Part shown: in pieces, positions 15,850-24,536 of the stretch
How the letters are laid out: each line of letters begins with the position of its first letter
How positions within the stretch are numbered: position 1 is the first letter of the stretch
Position numbers and translations under genes: made by a program
Assembly: GCA_002317385.1 (NCBI GenBank)
Contig: DCJH01000056.1
Span: 1 to 36,918, forward strand
Direction of reading: 5' to 3'
Length of the DNA: 36,918 bases
Source: Prevotella sp. UBA1705
GTDB lineage: Bacteria; Bacteroidota; Bacteroidia; Bacteroidales; Bacteroidaceae
Notes under the pieces: generated by a model
The model's database searches: none
The model's input: the letters and a program-made list of their open reading frames with translations, nothing else
What the model was told of the DNA's origin: nothing

Positions 15850-18800
15850 TTAGAACTGTACTTGAATACCGAACGTATAGGTGGAGGTCAAAGGATAAAC
15901 CTCGGTATCCCATCCCTCGGAATCGCTGAGCTCAGGCGTAAAGGCGTGGGCAGAGAACAGGGTGAGTGGACGGTCGGCCGTCACGCTGAAGCGGAGTGAG
16001 GGCAGGGTGTAGCTGCCCATCTTCAGGTTCTTGAGCGTATAGCCGAGGGTGACATTCTGGATGCGGAAATAGTCGGCGCTCTCCACAAAGTAGGAGTTTA
16101 CGCGCTGGTCCGACACGTTCCAGCCCTTCACCAGAGCTTTGGCCGACGGATTGGTGTTGGTCGATCCGGCACCTGTCCAGCGGTCGGTGTACTGCGCTTC
16201 GTCAAAGTTGTAGTTGCTCTGAGCATATCTCAGTGCACGCTTGCGGTTGTACATCTGAGCGCCTGTCTGCCCGTAGGTGGTGAGCATGAAGTCGAGATTC
16301 TTCCACTCGAAGCCGAGATTCAGGCCGTAGGTGAAGTTGGGAATATAGGCTCCCAGTACCTGACGGTCGTTGCCATCGATGACATTGTCGTGGTTCACGT
16401 CCTCATACTTGAAGTCGCCGGGCTCCAGTCCGTTGGCCACAGCCACCGGGTCGGCAGCCACTTCCTCAGCCGTCTGGTAGATTCCCACAACCTTATAGCC
16501 ATAGAAAGAGTTCATCTGCTCGCCCACAATGTTCACCGTCTTGCCACCGCGGATAATCGATTTGCCACCGAGATCCTTCACCTTGTTCCAGAGGAACGAC
16601 AGGTTGGCACCAATATTATACTTGAAATCCTTGCCGATGCGGTCGTTCCAGTTGAGCGAAACGTCGAATCCCTCGTTCAGAATCTTACCGTAGTTGCCGG
16701 CCAGCACGTCGTTGCTGAAGGGCAGACGCGGCGAGATCACGGCGTGATTGGTCATACGATGGAAGTAGTCGGCATCGATATTCAGTCGGCTCTGCAGGGT
16801 AGAGAGGTTGAAACCGGCATTGATTTCCTCCACAAGCTCCCACTGCAACCAGCTGAAATAAGAGTTGTTCTGATAGCCCGGGAAGATGGTGTTGCCATAG
16901 ACGCCCGATGCTCCGTTGCCGGTAGAGATATTGGCAAATCCGTCGCTGGCGGCCACATGGTCGTTTCCGAGCTTACCCCAGCTGGCGCGCAGCTTCAGGT
17001 ATTCGATGGCCTTCTGGTTCTTCATCCAAGGCTCTTCGCTCACTACCCAAGAGGCTCCAACCGATGGGAAGTAGCCCCACTTCTCCTGATACTTCGACGA
17101 TCCGTCGGCACGCATGGTGAACATGAGATAGTATTTGCCGGCGTAGTCGTAGTTCAATCGTGCGAAATAAGACAGGCCGCGATAGGTGGTACCACCGTCG
17201 GAGAGTGTCACTCCCTTGGAGTCGCCCTTGTTCAGGTAGAGGTATTCGTCCTTACCTTCGGGTACATTGGTGGCCGTTCCGGAGAGGAAGCGATAGTTTT
17301 CCTCGCGCATAGACATGCCGAGCATGGCTCCATAGTTGTGCTTGCCGGCGCTGTCCTTGAACGTCAGCGTGTTATCCCAGATGTGATTGTCGTAGTGTGT
17401 TGTGGTTTTCGTAAGACTTGAAGCGGTTTGCTGCTGCCAGTTGCTGACATAATAGGTAGGGATGAATGTACGCCCCTCAATGCTCTGGTAGTTGTAATTG
17501 ATGTTGGTCTTGAACCAGAGTTTATCTTGAATGATGTTAAACTGTGCGTAGGCGTTGGTGAGGAACTGGCGGTTCTGATTCTGCGAATCATAGTAATTGG
17601 CCGTGGCAATGGGGTTGTAGAAGTTGTTGGTAAACCCGATGGTGCCCGGAGAAGCATATTTCTCGGGTGTGGCATTGGTGTTGTTCTCATCGAACACGGG
17701 ATAGATGCCGGGGGCGTTGAATGCTACCTGCCATGCCGAGTTGTTGGGTAGCAGCTGCTTGGAGCGGCTGAACACCCCGCTGAAACCTACCTTCAGCCAG
17801 CTGGTGGCGTCGTAGTCCACAGCGGCACGGAAGTTCATGCGGTCGAATTTGTTGTCGGTGTTCATGATACCATCCTGGTGCATATAGCTCGTTCCCAACG
17901 AATAGGTGGCCTTCTCGCCGCCACCGCTGATGCCCACGCTGTGGCTCGTGATGATGGCCGAGCGCAGGAGCTCGCTGTACCAGTCGGTATTGCTGCCGTA
18001 GGTCCAGTTGTGGAAGTCGCTGTTGGCATAGCTTCCGCCGTAGTGGTCGATAGACGACTTCATCACAGAAGAGTACGCATCGTAGTTGGCCTCCATGAGC
18101 ATGGTGGCATACTGCTGCGAGTTGGCCATCTTGAGCACATTGGTAGCCTTCTGCACACCGATGTAGCCGTCGTAGGTAATCTTGGCCTTCTGGTTCTTGG
18201 AACCCTTCTTGGTGGTGATGATCACCACGCCGTTGGCGGCACGCACACCATAGATTGCGGCGGCAGAAGCGTCCTTGAGGATAGACATTTCCTGGATGTC
18301 GTTGTTGTCGAGGAAGTTGATGTCGTCGTAGAACATGCCGTCTACCACATACAATGGGGCGCTGTTGGCAAACGAACCGGCACCGCGGATTCTCACCGTA
18401 GGCCCTGAGCCCGGCGTACCGCTGCTGATGACGTTGACACCCGACACCTTGCCCTGCAGCGCCGTCATGGCCGAGGTGGAAGGAGTAGAGGTCAGGTCTT
18501 CGGCCTTGATCACGGAGATGGGCGAGGTGAGGTCCTTGGCCTTGGCCGAGCCATAGCCGATCACCACCACGTCGTCGAGGTTCTTGAAGTCGTCTTCCAG
18601 CGTGACATTCATCGTCGAAGACGCTTTCATCTGTCGGGTTTTCATGCCCACGTAGGTAAATTCGAGGGTAGAGCCTGTGGATACATTAGGAATGGTGTAC
18701 TCTCCGTTGATGTCGGTCACGGCCGCCTGAGAGGTGCCTTCCACCTTGATAGTCACTCCAGGGAGCGGGTATCCTTCTTTGTCTACTACGGTGCCCTTGA

Positions 18801-18873
18801 CGCTTTGGGTTTGTGCAAATCCAAATTGCGACATCATTACGGCAGTCAACAATAAAGATAGTTTTTGCTTCAT
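15850..18873 (-). CDS. SusC-like TonB-dependent outer-membrane transporter
   Basis: A 1007-residue importer for oligosaccharides, driven by TonB. Signal peptide 1-20; CarboxypepD_reg-like domain about 24-100 (VKGTVVDKEGYPLPGVTI); plug domain about 115-225 with DDVVVIGYG, VRIRGAGSFANSAPLYVVDG and ILKDASAAAIYGVRAANGVV; then a 22-strand beta-barrel ending in an aromatic residue (QVQF). All are hallmarks of the SusC/RagA family. It is the first gene of the five-gene PUL operon and has a complete promoter at 18913-18944. Divergent to it is the sensor-regulator gene. Confidence 0.95.
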   Translation of the reverse strand: MKQKLSLLLTAVMMSQFGFAQTQSVKGTVVDKEGYPLPGVTIKVEGTSQAAVTDINGEYTIPNVSTGSTLEFTYVGMKTRQMKASSTMNVTLEDDFKNLDDVVVIGYGSAKAKDLTSPISVIKAEDLTSTPSTSAMTALQGKVSGVNVISSGTPGSGPTVRIRGAGSFANSAPLYVVDGMFYDDINFLDNNDIQEMSILKDASAAAIYGVRAANGVVIITTKKGSKNQKAKITYDGYIGVQKATNVLKMANSQQYATMLMEANYDAYSSVMKSSIDHYGGSYANSDFHNWTYGSNTDWYSELLRSAIITSHSVGISGGGEKATYSLGTSYMHQDGIMNTDNKFDRMNFRAAVDYDATSWLKVGFSGVFSRSKQLLPNNSAWQVAFNAPGIYPVFDENNTNATPEKYASPGTIGFTNNFYNPIATANYYDSQNQNRQFLTNAYAQFNIIQDKLWFKTNINYNYQSIEGRTFIPTYYVSNWQQQTASSLTKTTTHYDNHIWDNTLTFKDSAGKHNYGAMLGMSMREENYRFLSGTATNVPEGKDEYLYLNKGDSKGVTLSDGGTTYRGLSYFARLNYDYAGKYYLMFTMRADGSSKYQEKWGYFPSVGASWVVSEEPWMKNQKAIEYLKLRASWGKLGNDHVAASDGFANISTGNGASGVYGNTIFPGYQNNSYFSWLQWELVEEINAGFNLSTLQSRLNIDADYFHRMTNHAVISPRLPFSNDVLAGNYGKILNEGFDVSLNWNDRIGKDFKYNIGANLSFLWNKVKDLGGKSIIRGGKTVNIVGEQMNSFYGYKVVGIYQTAEEVAADPVAVANGLEPGDFKYEDVNHDNVIDGNDRQVLGAYIPNFTYGLNLGFEWKNLDFMLTTYGQTGAQMYNRKRALRYAQSNYNFDEAQYTDRWTGAGSTNTNPSAKALVKGWNVSDQRVNSYFVESADYFRIQNVTLGYTLKNLKMGSYTLPSLRFSVTADRPLTLFSAHAFTPELSDSEGWDTEVYPLTSTYTFGIQVQF

Positions 18874-18912
18874 GTTACTTTAGGTTTTTAGAGAATTGTT
18901 AGAACTTTGTTG

Positions 18913-18944
18913 CAAATTAAGGAAGAATTCGTCAACGCGGCAAA
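18913..18944 (-). promoter_or_regulatory. PUL operon promoter (susC)
   Basis: On the minus strand TTTG (18944-18941), 20-bp spacer, then TTAATTTG (18920-18913), one base off TAnnTTTG. Leader about 35 nt. The imperfect -7 fits a promoter that needs an activator. Confidence 0.6.
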
Positions 18945-18956
18945 ATCTTTGATACG

Positions 18957-18999
18957 CTACTACTACTTTGGGGAGAAAGAGTACTACGTTTTTACTACG
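18957..18999. promoter_or_regulatory. Phased TACTAC direct repeats, candidate operator of the PUL
   Basis: TACTAC occurs at 18961, 18982 and 18993; the last two are TACTACG 11 bp apart and the first is 21 bp away. All lie on one DNA face, and the cluster starts 13 bp upstream of the susC -33 element, where an activator such as the divergent LuxR-type protein could bind. Confidence 0.5.
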
Positions 19000-19014
19000 A
19001 CAAAAAAGATAACT

Positions 19015-19029
19015 AATTGATAATCAATT
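19015..19029. promoter_or_regulatory. Palindrome AATTGAT-A-ATCAATT in the divergent promoter region
   Basis: A perfect 15-bp palindrome centred on an A, between the TACTAC repeats and the regulator promoter. Its core TTGATAATCAA recurs at 24409-24419. Confidence 0.4.
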
Positions 19030-19073
19030 GCTATATTTTGTCAAAAATATTATGGTTTTTACTTTATTCTTTT

Positions 19074-19081
19074 TATTTTTG
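19074..19081 (+). promoter_or_regulatory. -7 element (TATTTTTG) for the PUL regulator
   Basis: An exact TAnnTTTG 23 bp before the ATG at 19105. No clear -33 element. It overlaps the GTG at 19081, which rules out that upstream start. Confidence 0.5.
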
Positions 19082-19104
19082 TGGAAAAATATGTTGCTTT
19101 AACG

Positions 19105-21948
19105 ATGAAGAACCGATTTTTCCTCCTCCTGGTGACCTGGGCCTGCCTATGGCATAGCCCCCTCACGGCATCGTCGTCGACGATAGATTTCATGCCAATC
19201 GTGTCGAACTACTCGCAATCGTCTTATGCCGGAGGACTGCAAAACTGGGCTGTCACGCAGTCGGCCGACGGCCGCATGTACTTTGGCAACCAGAAAGGAC
19301 TGCTCGCCTTCGACGGCTACCAGTGGAACTGCTACGCGCTGCCCAGCCACGCCCTGGTGAGGTCGGTGCTGGCCGACGGCGACCGCATCTACGTGGGGTC
19401 GTACACCGACTTCGGATTCTTCAGGCGAAACCGCATGGGCGGCTACGACTACACGTCGTTGTGGCCTCAGCAATACCAGTCGCACAACGACGAGATCTGG
19501 AAAATCATCAAGGCACCCAACGGACATATCTACTTCCAGTCGTTCTGCTCGTGGTTCGACTACGACGGGCGGCACACCGTGGCCCATTATGACCAGCGTC
19601 TCCTGCCGCTTCACTTCTTCCTTGTGGGCCAGACCATCTATGTGCAGATGGTGAATGGCGGCCTCTACCGGCTGCAGTCGTCGCGCTACGTGCCCCTGGT
19701 CGACCGACAGGCTTACGGCAACGACGACATCGTGGGCATGCTGCCCGGCCACCAGGGCAGCGTGCTCTGCGTCACCTCGCGCAATGGCGTCTTCGTGCTC
19801 CGCAACGGCCAGCTCACCCGCTGGGCCACCGCCATGGACGACGACCTGCGCAGCTTTCAGGTGAACCATGCCACGTTGCTGGGCAACTCCACGCTCGTCG
19901 TTGGCACCATACTCAATGGCATCTACGCCCTCGACCTCAACTCGGGGCAGCAGCTCTGGCACTACAACATGGCCAACAGCCTGAAGAACAACACCGTGCT
20001 GGGGCTCCTGACCGACCGCGGCAGCAACGTGTGGGCCGCCTTGGATAATGGTATCTCGATGATCCACACGGGCTTACCCATCACCGTGATGCGCACCGAC
20101 AGGCTCGGGCTGCCCATCGGAATGGTCTACGGCATGTGCCAGAGCGGCAACAGCCTCTACGTGGCCACCAACCAGTCGCTATGGCACTACGACCTCGCGA
20201 CCAAGGAACTGAACCACGTGGCCAACTCCAACGGGCAGAACTGGTATGTGGCGGCCATGGGACAGCAGATTATGGCCGGCCACAACCTGGCCACCCTGCA
20301 ACTCCGGGGCGACGAGGCCGCTCCCATGGCGGGCAGCAACGAGGGCGCCACCTGCATCAGGGTCTACCACGCCAATGGGCAGGACGCGCTCATCGAGGCC
20401 GGCTACAGCAGCCTGAAGGTGTATCGGCGGGTGGACGGCGAGTGGCGGTTCACCAATATCGTGCGCGGTTTTCAGGCGCCGTTGCTGGAGTTGGAGGTCG
20501 ACAACAGCGGCAGCATCTGGGGCGCCCACTTCAGCAAAGGCATCTACAAGATAGAGCTCTCGCCCGACCTCACCCACGTGGTGCATCAGCAATACTACGG
20601 TGCGCCCACGCCCAAGGGCATTCACAGCCAGATGCACGTCATGAAGATTCGCGGCCGAGTAGTATTCACCTATCAGGACCGCCTGTACACTTACGACGAC
20701 ATTCAGGAGACCATCATCCCCTATAAAGACCTCAATGGCCTCTTCCCGCAGAGCCTCATCTCCACCACGGCCATCGACAACGCCACGCTGTGGACAGCCG
20801 ACATGAGCGCGTTCTCACTGTTCAGGAGCGACGGCAGGCGCTTCCGCCGACTGGTGAGCATACCTTATAAGATGTTCGGACTGGAGGTCAACACCAACGG
20901 TCTCTCACAGTACGTCCACGGCGACGACACCTATTTCTTCCTCAACAACGGCATCGGCCGCTACCGCATGGGGCAGGGGCATCGCCCTGCGCCACGCTTC
21001 CCGCTCACCATCGCCCGCGTGACGAGCGTCTCTTCGGCCAACGAGACGCAGGATATCGCCTGCATCGGCAGCGACGACAACAAGATCAAGGCCGACAATG
21101 TGCGCATTACGCTGTCGTATCCCAACTACGACAACCTGCAGCTCACCTATCGCTACGTGCTCAAAGGCCATGGTGCCAACATCCGTTCGCAGCAAGACAA
21201 TCCCGTCGTCTCGTTCAATAGCCTCGGCTATGGCGACTATCGGTTTGAGGCCGAGGTGCTCTCGGTAGACGGCGAGGTGCTCGGCAAGACCAGCTACTCG
21301 TTTGAGCGGCAGGTGCCGTTCTATTTCTCCATCTGGGCGCTGCTGGTCTATGCCGCCGTCATCTTCCTGATAATCAGGCAGTATGTGAACTGGCGCACGG
21401 GCAAAATCCTGCGTCGCAACCAGCATGTGGCCGAGGAAGAGCTCATGCGCCAGAACCTGAAGGTGCTCGAACAGAAGCAGATTATCGCTGCCCAGCAGCA
21501 GATTATCATGGAGAACGAACTCACCAGCAAGAGCAAGGAACTGGCTACCATGGCCTTCCAGGTGGCCGTGCAACGCAACCATTCGGAGGTGCTGCGCGAG
21601 GGATTGATAGAGAAAAAGCGCAAGGGAGTGCTCACCGACAAGGACTTCCGCGACCTCATCACCACGGCCGAGGGCAGTGATTCGGACGAGGTGTGGAACA
21701 TATTTCAGCAGAATTTCGACCTCATCCATCAGAATTTCTTCCGCAATCTGCGTAGCCGCTACCCCGATCTGACGGCCACCGACCTGAAGTTCTGCGCGCT
21801 GCTGCGCCTCAATCTCAACACCAAGGAGATTGCCAAGCACACCAACCTCACCATCCGCGGCGTGGAAGGAGCCCGCTATCGCCTGCGCAAGAAGCTCGGC
21901 ATCAAGATGGATCAGTCGCTTACCGAGTTCCTGATAGACCTGAAGTAG
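19105..21948 (+). CDS. Membrane-spanning propeller sensor with LuxR-type HTH (PUL regulator)
   Basis: A 947-residue one-component regulator that would sense a periplasmic sugar and bind DNA directly. Signal-like helix 1-22; a periplasmic WD/two-component-regulator-type propeller to about 660 with repeated W-A-x-D/S-N-G-I-style blades (e.g. NVWAALDNGISMI); a Y_Y_Y-like domain about 665-735; a TM segment about 740-762 (SIWALLVYAAVIFLIIRQYV); a coiled coil about 765-830 rich in Gln/Glu; and a C-terminal LuxR-type helix-turn-helix about 888-940 (LNTKEIAKHTNLTIRGVEGARYR). No histidine kinase or receiver domain is present, unlike hybrid two-component PUL sensors. The start is set by the -7 element. 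It is transcribed divergently from susC, so it is the likely activator of that operon. Confidence 0.88.
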   Translation: MKNRFFLLLVTWACLWHSPLTASSSTIDFMPIVSNYSQSSYAGGLQNWAVTQSADGRMYFGNQKGLLAFDGYQWNCYALPSHALVRSVLADGDRIYVGSYTDFGFFRRNRMGGYDYTSLWPQQYQSHNDEIWKIIKAPNGHIYFQSFCSWFDYDGRHTVAHYDQRLLPLHFFLVGQTIYVQMVNGGLYRLQSSRYVPLVDRQAYGNDDIVGMLPGHQGSVLCVTSRNGVFVLRNGQLTRWATAMDDDLRSFQVNHATLLGNSTLVVGTILNGIYALDLNSGQQLWHYNMANSLKNNTVLGLLTDRGSNVWAALDNGISMIHTGLPITVMRTDRLGLPIGMVYGMCQSGNSLYVATNQSLWHYDLATKELNHVANSNGQNWYVAAMGQQIMAGHNLATLQLRGDEAAPMAGSNEGATCIRVYHANGQDALIEAGYSSLKVYRRVDGEWRFTNIVRGFQAPLLELEVDNSGSIWGAHFSKGIYKIELSPDLTHVVHQQYYGAPTPKGIHSQMHVMKIRGRVVFTYQDRLYTYDDIQETIIPYKDLNGLFPQSLISTTAIDNATLWTADMSAFSLFRSDGRRFRRLVSIPYKMFGLEVNTNGLSQYVHGDDTYFFLNNGIGRYRMGQGHRPAPRFPLTIARVTSVSSANETQDIACIGSDDNKIKADNVRITLSYPNYDNLQLTYRYVLKGHGANIRSQQDNPVVSFNSLGYGDYRFEAEVLSVDGEVLGKTSYSFERQVPFYFSIWALLVYAAVIFLIIRQYVNWRTGKILRRNQHVAEEELMRQNLKVLEQKQIIAAQQQIIMENELTSKSKELATMAFQVAVQRNHSEVLREGLIEKKRKGVLTDKDFRDLITTAEGSDSDEVWNIFQQNFDLIHQNFFRNLRSRYPDLTATDLKFCALLRLNLNTKEIAKHTNLTIRGVEGARYRLRKKLGIKMDQSLTEFLIDLK

Positions 21949-22283
21949 GTGTGAGTCTGTGTGAACCATAGCGTTTCATGGCGTTGATGGCGAGAGGCCA
22001 CCCTCCCTATCCGTGTCAATAAAAATAGCGGTTAATTCCCGAAAAATATCTTCGCGTTTCAGCTTGAACCCTTCCTTGTTTTGTCGCTAAAACCGCTCTT
22101 TCTAAACTCGAAGCACATACGTCCAGACCATCTCGTGCTAATCCTCCTGCGATAACTACCTTTTCACCTCGCCTTTAGTACCTTATCGCCTCGCGATTAG
22201 TACCTTATTTCAAAACGAATAGATGGATATCCTTGTGGGGTTTGTAAGAGATTGTATTTCAACAGGTTAGAAATTTAGTGGAA
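21949..22283. other. 335-bp non-coding region after the PUL regulator
   Basis: No gene seen. It starts with TGTGAGTCTGTGTGAA (21950-21965), a near copy of 7458-7473, and contains the short repeat cluster at 22148-22210. No intrinsic terminator is obvious for the regulator gene. Confidence 0.6.
22148..22210. repeat. Short ~22-bp repeats (TCGC-ATTAGTACCTTAT type)
   Basis: Three units start at 22148 (TGCGATAACTACCTTTTC), 22169 (TCGCCTTTAGTACCTTAT) and 22191 (TCGCGATTAGTACCTTAT), 21 and 22 bp apart. The last resembles the hairpin arm GCGATTAGCACTTTAT at 3260-3275. Confidence 0.65.
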
Positions 22284-22574
22284 ATGCGTGTCTGTTTGCT
22301 CTCCCTGCGCCAGGCATCCATGGGGTGGCTCAAGTTGAATGAGCGTAGGAAGTGGTTCGGCGGGTTTCTCAGTTCCTTACCGAGTGCCTTCGGAAAATCG
22401 CATTATCAACGCATGGACAGCTATCAATGGGACTACTGCCACCAGACCATCGACGCGGCCTATGAGGACGATGGCTACTACTTCTCTAAGTATGGCTACA
22501 TCGGCCTGGGCTTGCCCGAGCAGGTATTGCGCATCTTGGGGATGAAAAAAAGAGCGTGGGATGATGAATGTTGA
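22284..22574 (+). CDS. Possible small protein or gene remnant
   Basis: An open frame of 96 residues starting MRVCLLSLRQAS; I do not recognise it. The second half is protein-like with a Tyr/Asp-rich part (MDSYQWDYCHQTIDAAYEDDGYYF) and a possible C-terminal amphipathic helix, and codon use is like the surroundings, whereas the first 30 residues are weak. There is no clear promoter. It may be the tail of a decayed gene. A -7 element for the next gene lies directly after it. Confidence 0.35.
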   Translation: MRVCLLSLRQASMGWLKLNERRKWFGGFLSSLPSAFGKSHYQRMDSYQWDYCHQTIDAAYEDDGYYFSKYGYIGLGLPEQVLRILGMKKRAWDDEC

Positions 22575-22585
22575 GCGAAAAACAA

Positions 22586-22593
22586 TACCTTTG
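22586..22593 (+). promoter_or_regulatory. -7 element (TACCTTTG) for the TPR-LuxR regulator
   Basis: Exact TAnnTTTG. It covers the GTG at 22593 that would open the longest frame, so translation must begin downstream, at 22695. Confidence 0.5.
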
Positions 22594-22694
22594 TGGCACA
22601 ATCATTCCATTCATGGCGGTGGCAGCCGGTCGCGGTCTACCACCGAACGTATCTGCTTGAAAATGGATGTTGCTATAGAAACCAAACCTTACTC

Positions 22695-24356
22695 ATGAAA
22701 AGTTATCGTCAGACAGTTGGAGTATTCATCATCTCATTGCTCGTTGCAGCATGCCATTCGTCCAAAGAAAAGTCTTTGGCTGCCATCGACGGCATGCTGA
22801 AAGCAAATCCTCGGGAAGCCTTGGCCTTGTTGGATTCGATAGAGAACGCAGGCAGACTCAATGAGGAAGAGCAACTGCATCTGGCGTGGAACAGGGCCTT
22901 GGCACATCAGGCCTTGGGAATGTCTCTGGCAGAAGACGAACAGTTGCCGCAGGCCATTGCGCACTACAGGGGCGATGCGACTAAGCAGGTGGACAGCTAT
23001 CTGTTGGAGGCATCCTATCTGAGCTGGACAGACCGGGAGCCAGAGGCAATAAAGTGCATAGACAGAGGTCTTGGAAGAATCACCGATCCGGCAGCGCGTG
23101 TGAGGTTGTTGGCCGCCGAAGTAGGCATTTTGGAGCATCGGCGCGAATACCATCGGGCGACAAATGTGCTGAGAAAGGCTTTGGAGTATGATTTGCCGAA
23201 GCGCGAACAGGCTATTCTCAACTATAAGATGGGTGAGAATCTGGCCCTCATGGGCGACCGACAGGCAGAGCAGTTCTATGGCAAAAGCATTCGTCTGGCC
23301 ACGGAGACCGGCGACACGGCCGTAGCTTGTGAGTTCTTACGAAACTATGCCGACTATCTCTCCAACAACGGACAATATAGCCGTTCGAACGATATGCTGC
23401 GCCAGATTGGACTGATGATGCCCGAGATGGCTGGGCTGTCGGCCATCCAGATGACCATGTCGGGCAACTATATCAATATGCACCGGCTCGACTCTGCGCG
23501 CCTCTGTAACGACAAGGCCATGAGGAGCGAGGCCGCACTGGAGGCCAAAGGATTTGCGGATATCACGCGTAGGGTGGTGTTAGAGCAGCAGCGCAGCCTG
23601 CTGGACTATGCAGATGGAAAGATCGTGTCGTCTGTAGATTTTGCCCGATATTGCGATTCGCTTGCGGCTGACGTACAGGCCAAGGAGAATACGCAGGCTC
23701 GGCGACAGGAGGCAAAAGTGCGATTGCAATTGGCCAATCATGATCTCAAACTGAGTGAACAGCGTTTGGGATGGTGGTTGTCGATGGCGGTGCTGCTGAT
23801 GATAGGTGGTGGCGTTGTGGGCTATCTCTATTATCGGAACAGGGTGCAGCGCCTGGCTGAGGCAGAAGACAGGGTTGACGCTTTGAGCCGTATGCTGGAA
23901 AAGGCCCAGAACGCTGCAGCAGAAGGGGAAGACATGGGACGGGAGAAGTCTGACGACGATGCTTTTTTCAAGAAAATATTGTTGCAGCAGTTGGGTATTA
24001 TCCGTATGGTGGCCAACACGCCAACCCATCAAAACCAAGCCCTGCTGAAACGAATCTCGGGTATTGGCGAGGGTAAAATTCCTACGGATAGTTTGCTGAT
24101 ATGGGATGATCTCTATCCTGTCATCGACCGACTTTATCATGATTTCCATGCCCGGCTGATGGAACGATTCGGCCATTTGCTCACCGACAAGGAGGTGCAG
24201 ATAGCTTGTCTGCTCTGCGCTGGATTCTCGACGAAAGAGATTGGGGTCATCACGCAGCAGTCGGATGCTACCATCTATGTTCGTAAAACCTCCATCCGTA
24301 AGAAAATTGGGGTAGCTGAAGGACAGGATATCGTAGCCTTTGTGAACAGCCTTTAG
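22695..24356 (+). CDS. Lipoprotein-signal, TPR-like, membrane-spanning LuxR-type regulator
   Basis: A 553-residue one-component regulator common in Bacteroidota. It begins MKSYRQTVGVFIISLLVAAC, a signal with lipobox VAAC at cysteine 20; then helical TPR-like repeats about 30-350 (e.g. EQLHLAWNRALAHQALGMSL); a TM segment about 359-381 (WWLSMAVLLMIGGGVVGYLYY); a short coiled coil; and a C-terminal LuxR-type helix-turn-helix about 495-545 (LTDKEVQIACLLCAGFSTKEIG). Being exported at the N-terminus and cytoplasmic at the C-terminus, it would pass a periplasmic signal to DNA. The start is set by the -7 element at 22586. The next genes, an OMP receptor unit, are its natural target candidates. Confidence 0.82.
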   Translation: MKSYRQTVGVFIISLLVAACHSSKEKSLAAIDGMLKANPREALALLDSIENAGRLNEEEQLHLAWNRALAHQALGMSLAEDEQLPQAIAHYRGDATKQVDSYLLEASYLSWTDREPEAIKCIDRGLGRITDPAARVRLLAAEVGILEHRREYHRATNVLRKALEYDLPKREQAILNYKMGENLALMGDRQAEQFYGKSIRLATETGDTAVACEFLRNYADYLSNNGQYSRSNDMLRQIGLMMPEMAGLSAIQMTMSGNYINMHRLDSARLCNDKAMRSEAALEAKGFADITRRVVLEQQRSLLDYADGKIVSSVDFARYCDSLAADVQAKENTQARRQEAKVRLQLANHDLKLSEQRLGWWLSMAVLLMIGGGVVGYLYYRNRVQRLAEAEDRVDALSRMLEKAQNAAAEGEDMGREKSDDDAFFKKILLQQLGIIRMVANTPTHQNQALLKRISGIGEGKIPTDSLLIWDDLYPVIDRLYHDFHARLMERFGHLLTDKEVQIACLLCAGFSTKEIGVITQQSDATIYVRKTSIRKKIGVAEGQDIVAFVNSL

Positions 24357-24398
24357 GGCCGATTAAGATTCAGCCAGGCTGGATTTAGATTTTGATAA

Positions 24399-24430
24399 AA
24401 CATAATCCTTGATAATCAAAGGGTTATGTT
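24399..24430. promoter_or_regulatory. Stem-loop after the TPR-LuxR gene
   Basis: Arms AACATAA (24399-24405) and TTATGTT (24424-24430) continue through a T/G pair, CC/GG and TTGAT/ATCAA with one bulged A. It contains the TTGATAATCAA core also found at 19017-19027. There is no U-tract, so it may be an operator for the next unit rather than a terminator. Confidence 0.4.
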
Positions 24431-24487
24431 CTTATGATTAAGAGTTTTTATTTGCTGATTTAGTCGTTTTAAGGTGAATGCAAGCCG

Positions 24488-24495
24488 TAACTTTA
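24488..24495 (+). promoter_or_regulatory. Weak -7 element (TAACTTTA)
   Basis: One base off TAnnTTTG, 41 bp before the ATG at 24537. No -33 was found. It is the only candidate promoter for the two-gene unit. Confidence 0.3.
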
Positions 24496-24536
24496 CATCG
24501 ACAAAAACATGATAAATCATCAAATAAAAACAGCGT

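Noticed and set aside
19105..21948. Hybrid two-component system sensor
   Set aside because: After the TM and coiled coil there is a LuxR-type HTH directly; no HisKA, HATPase or receiver motifs are present.
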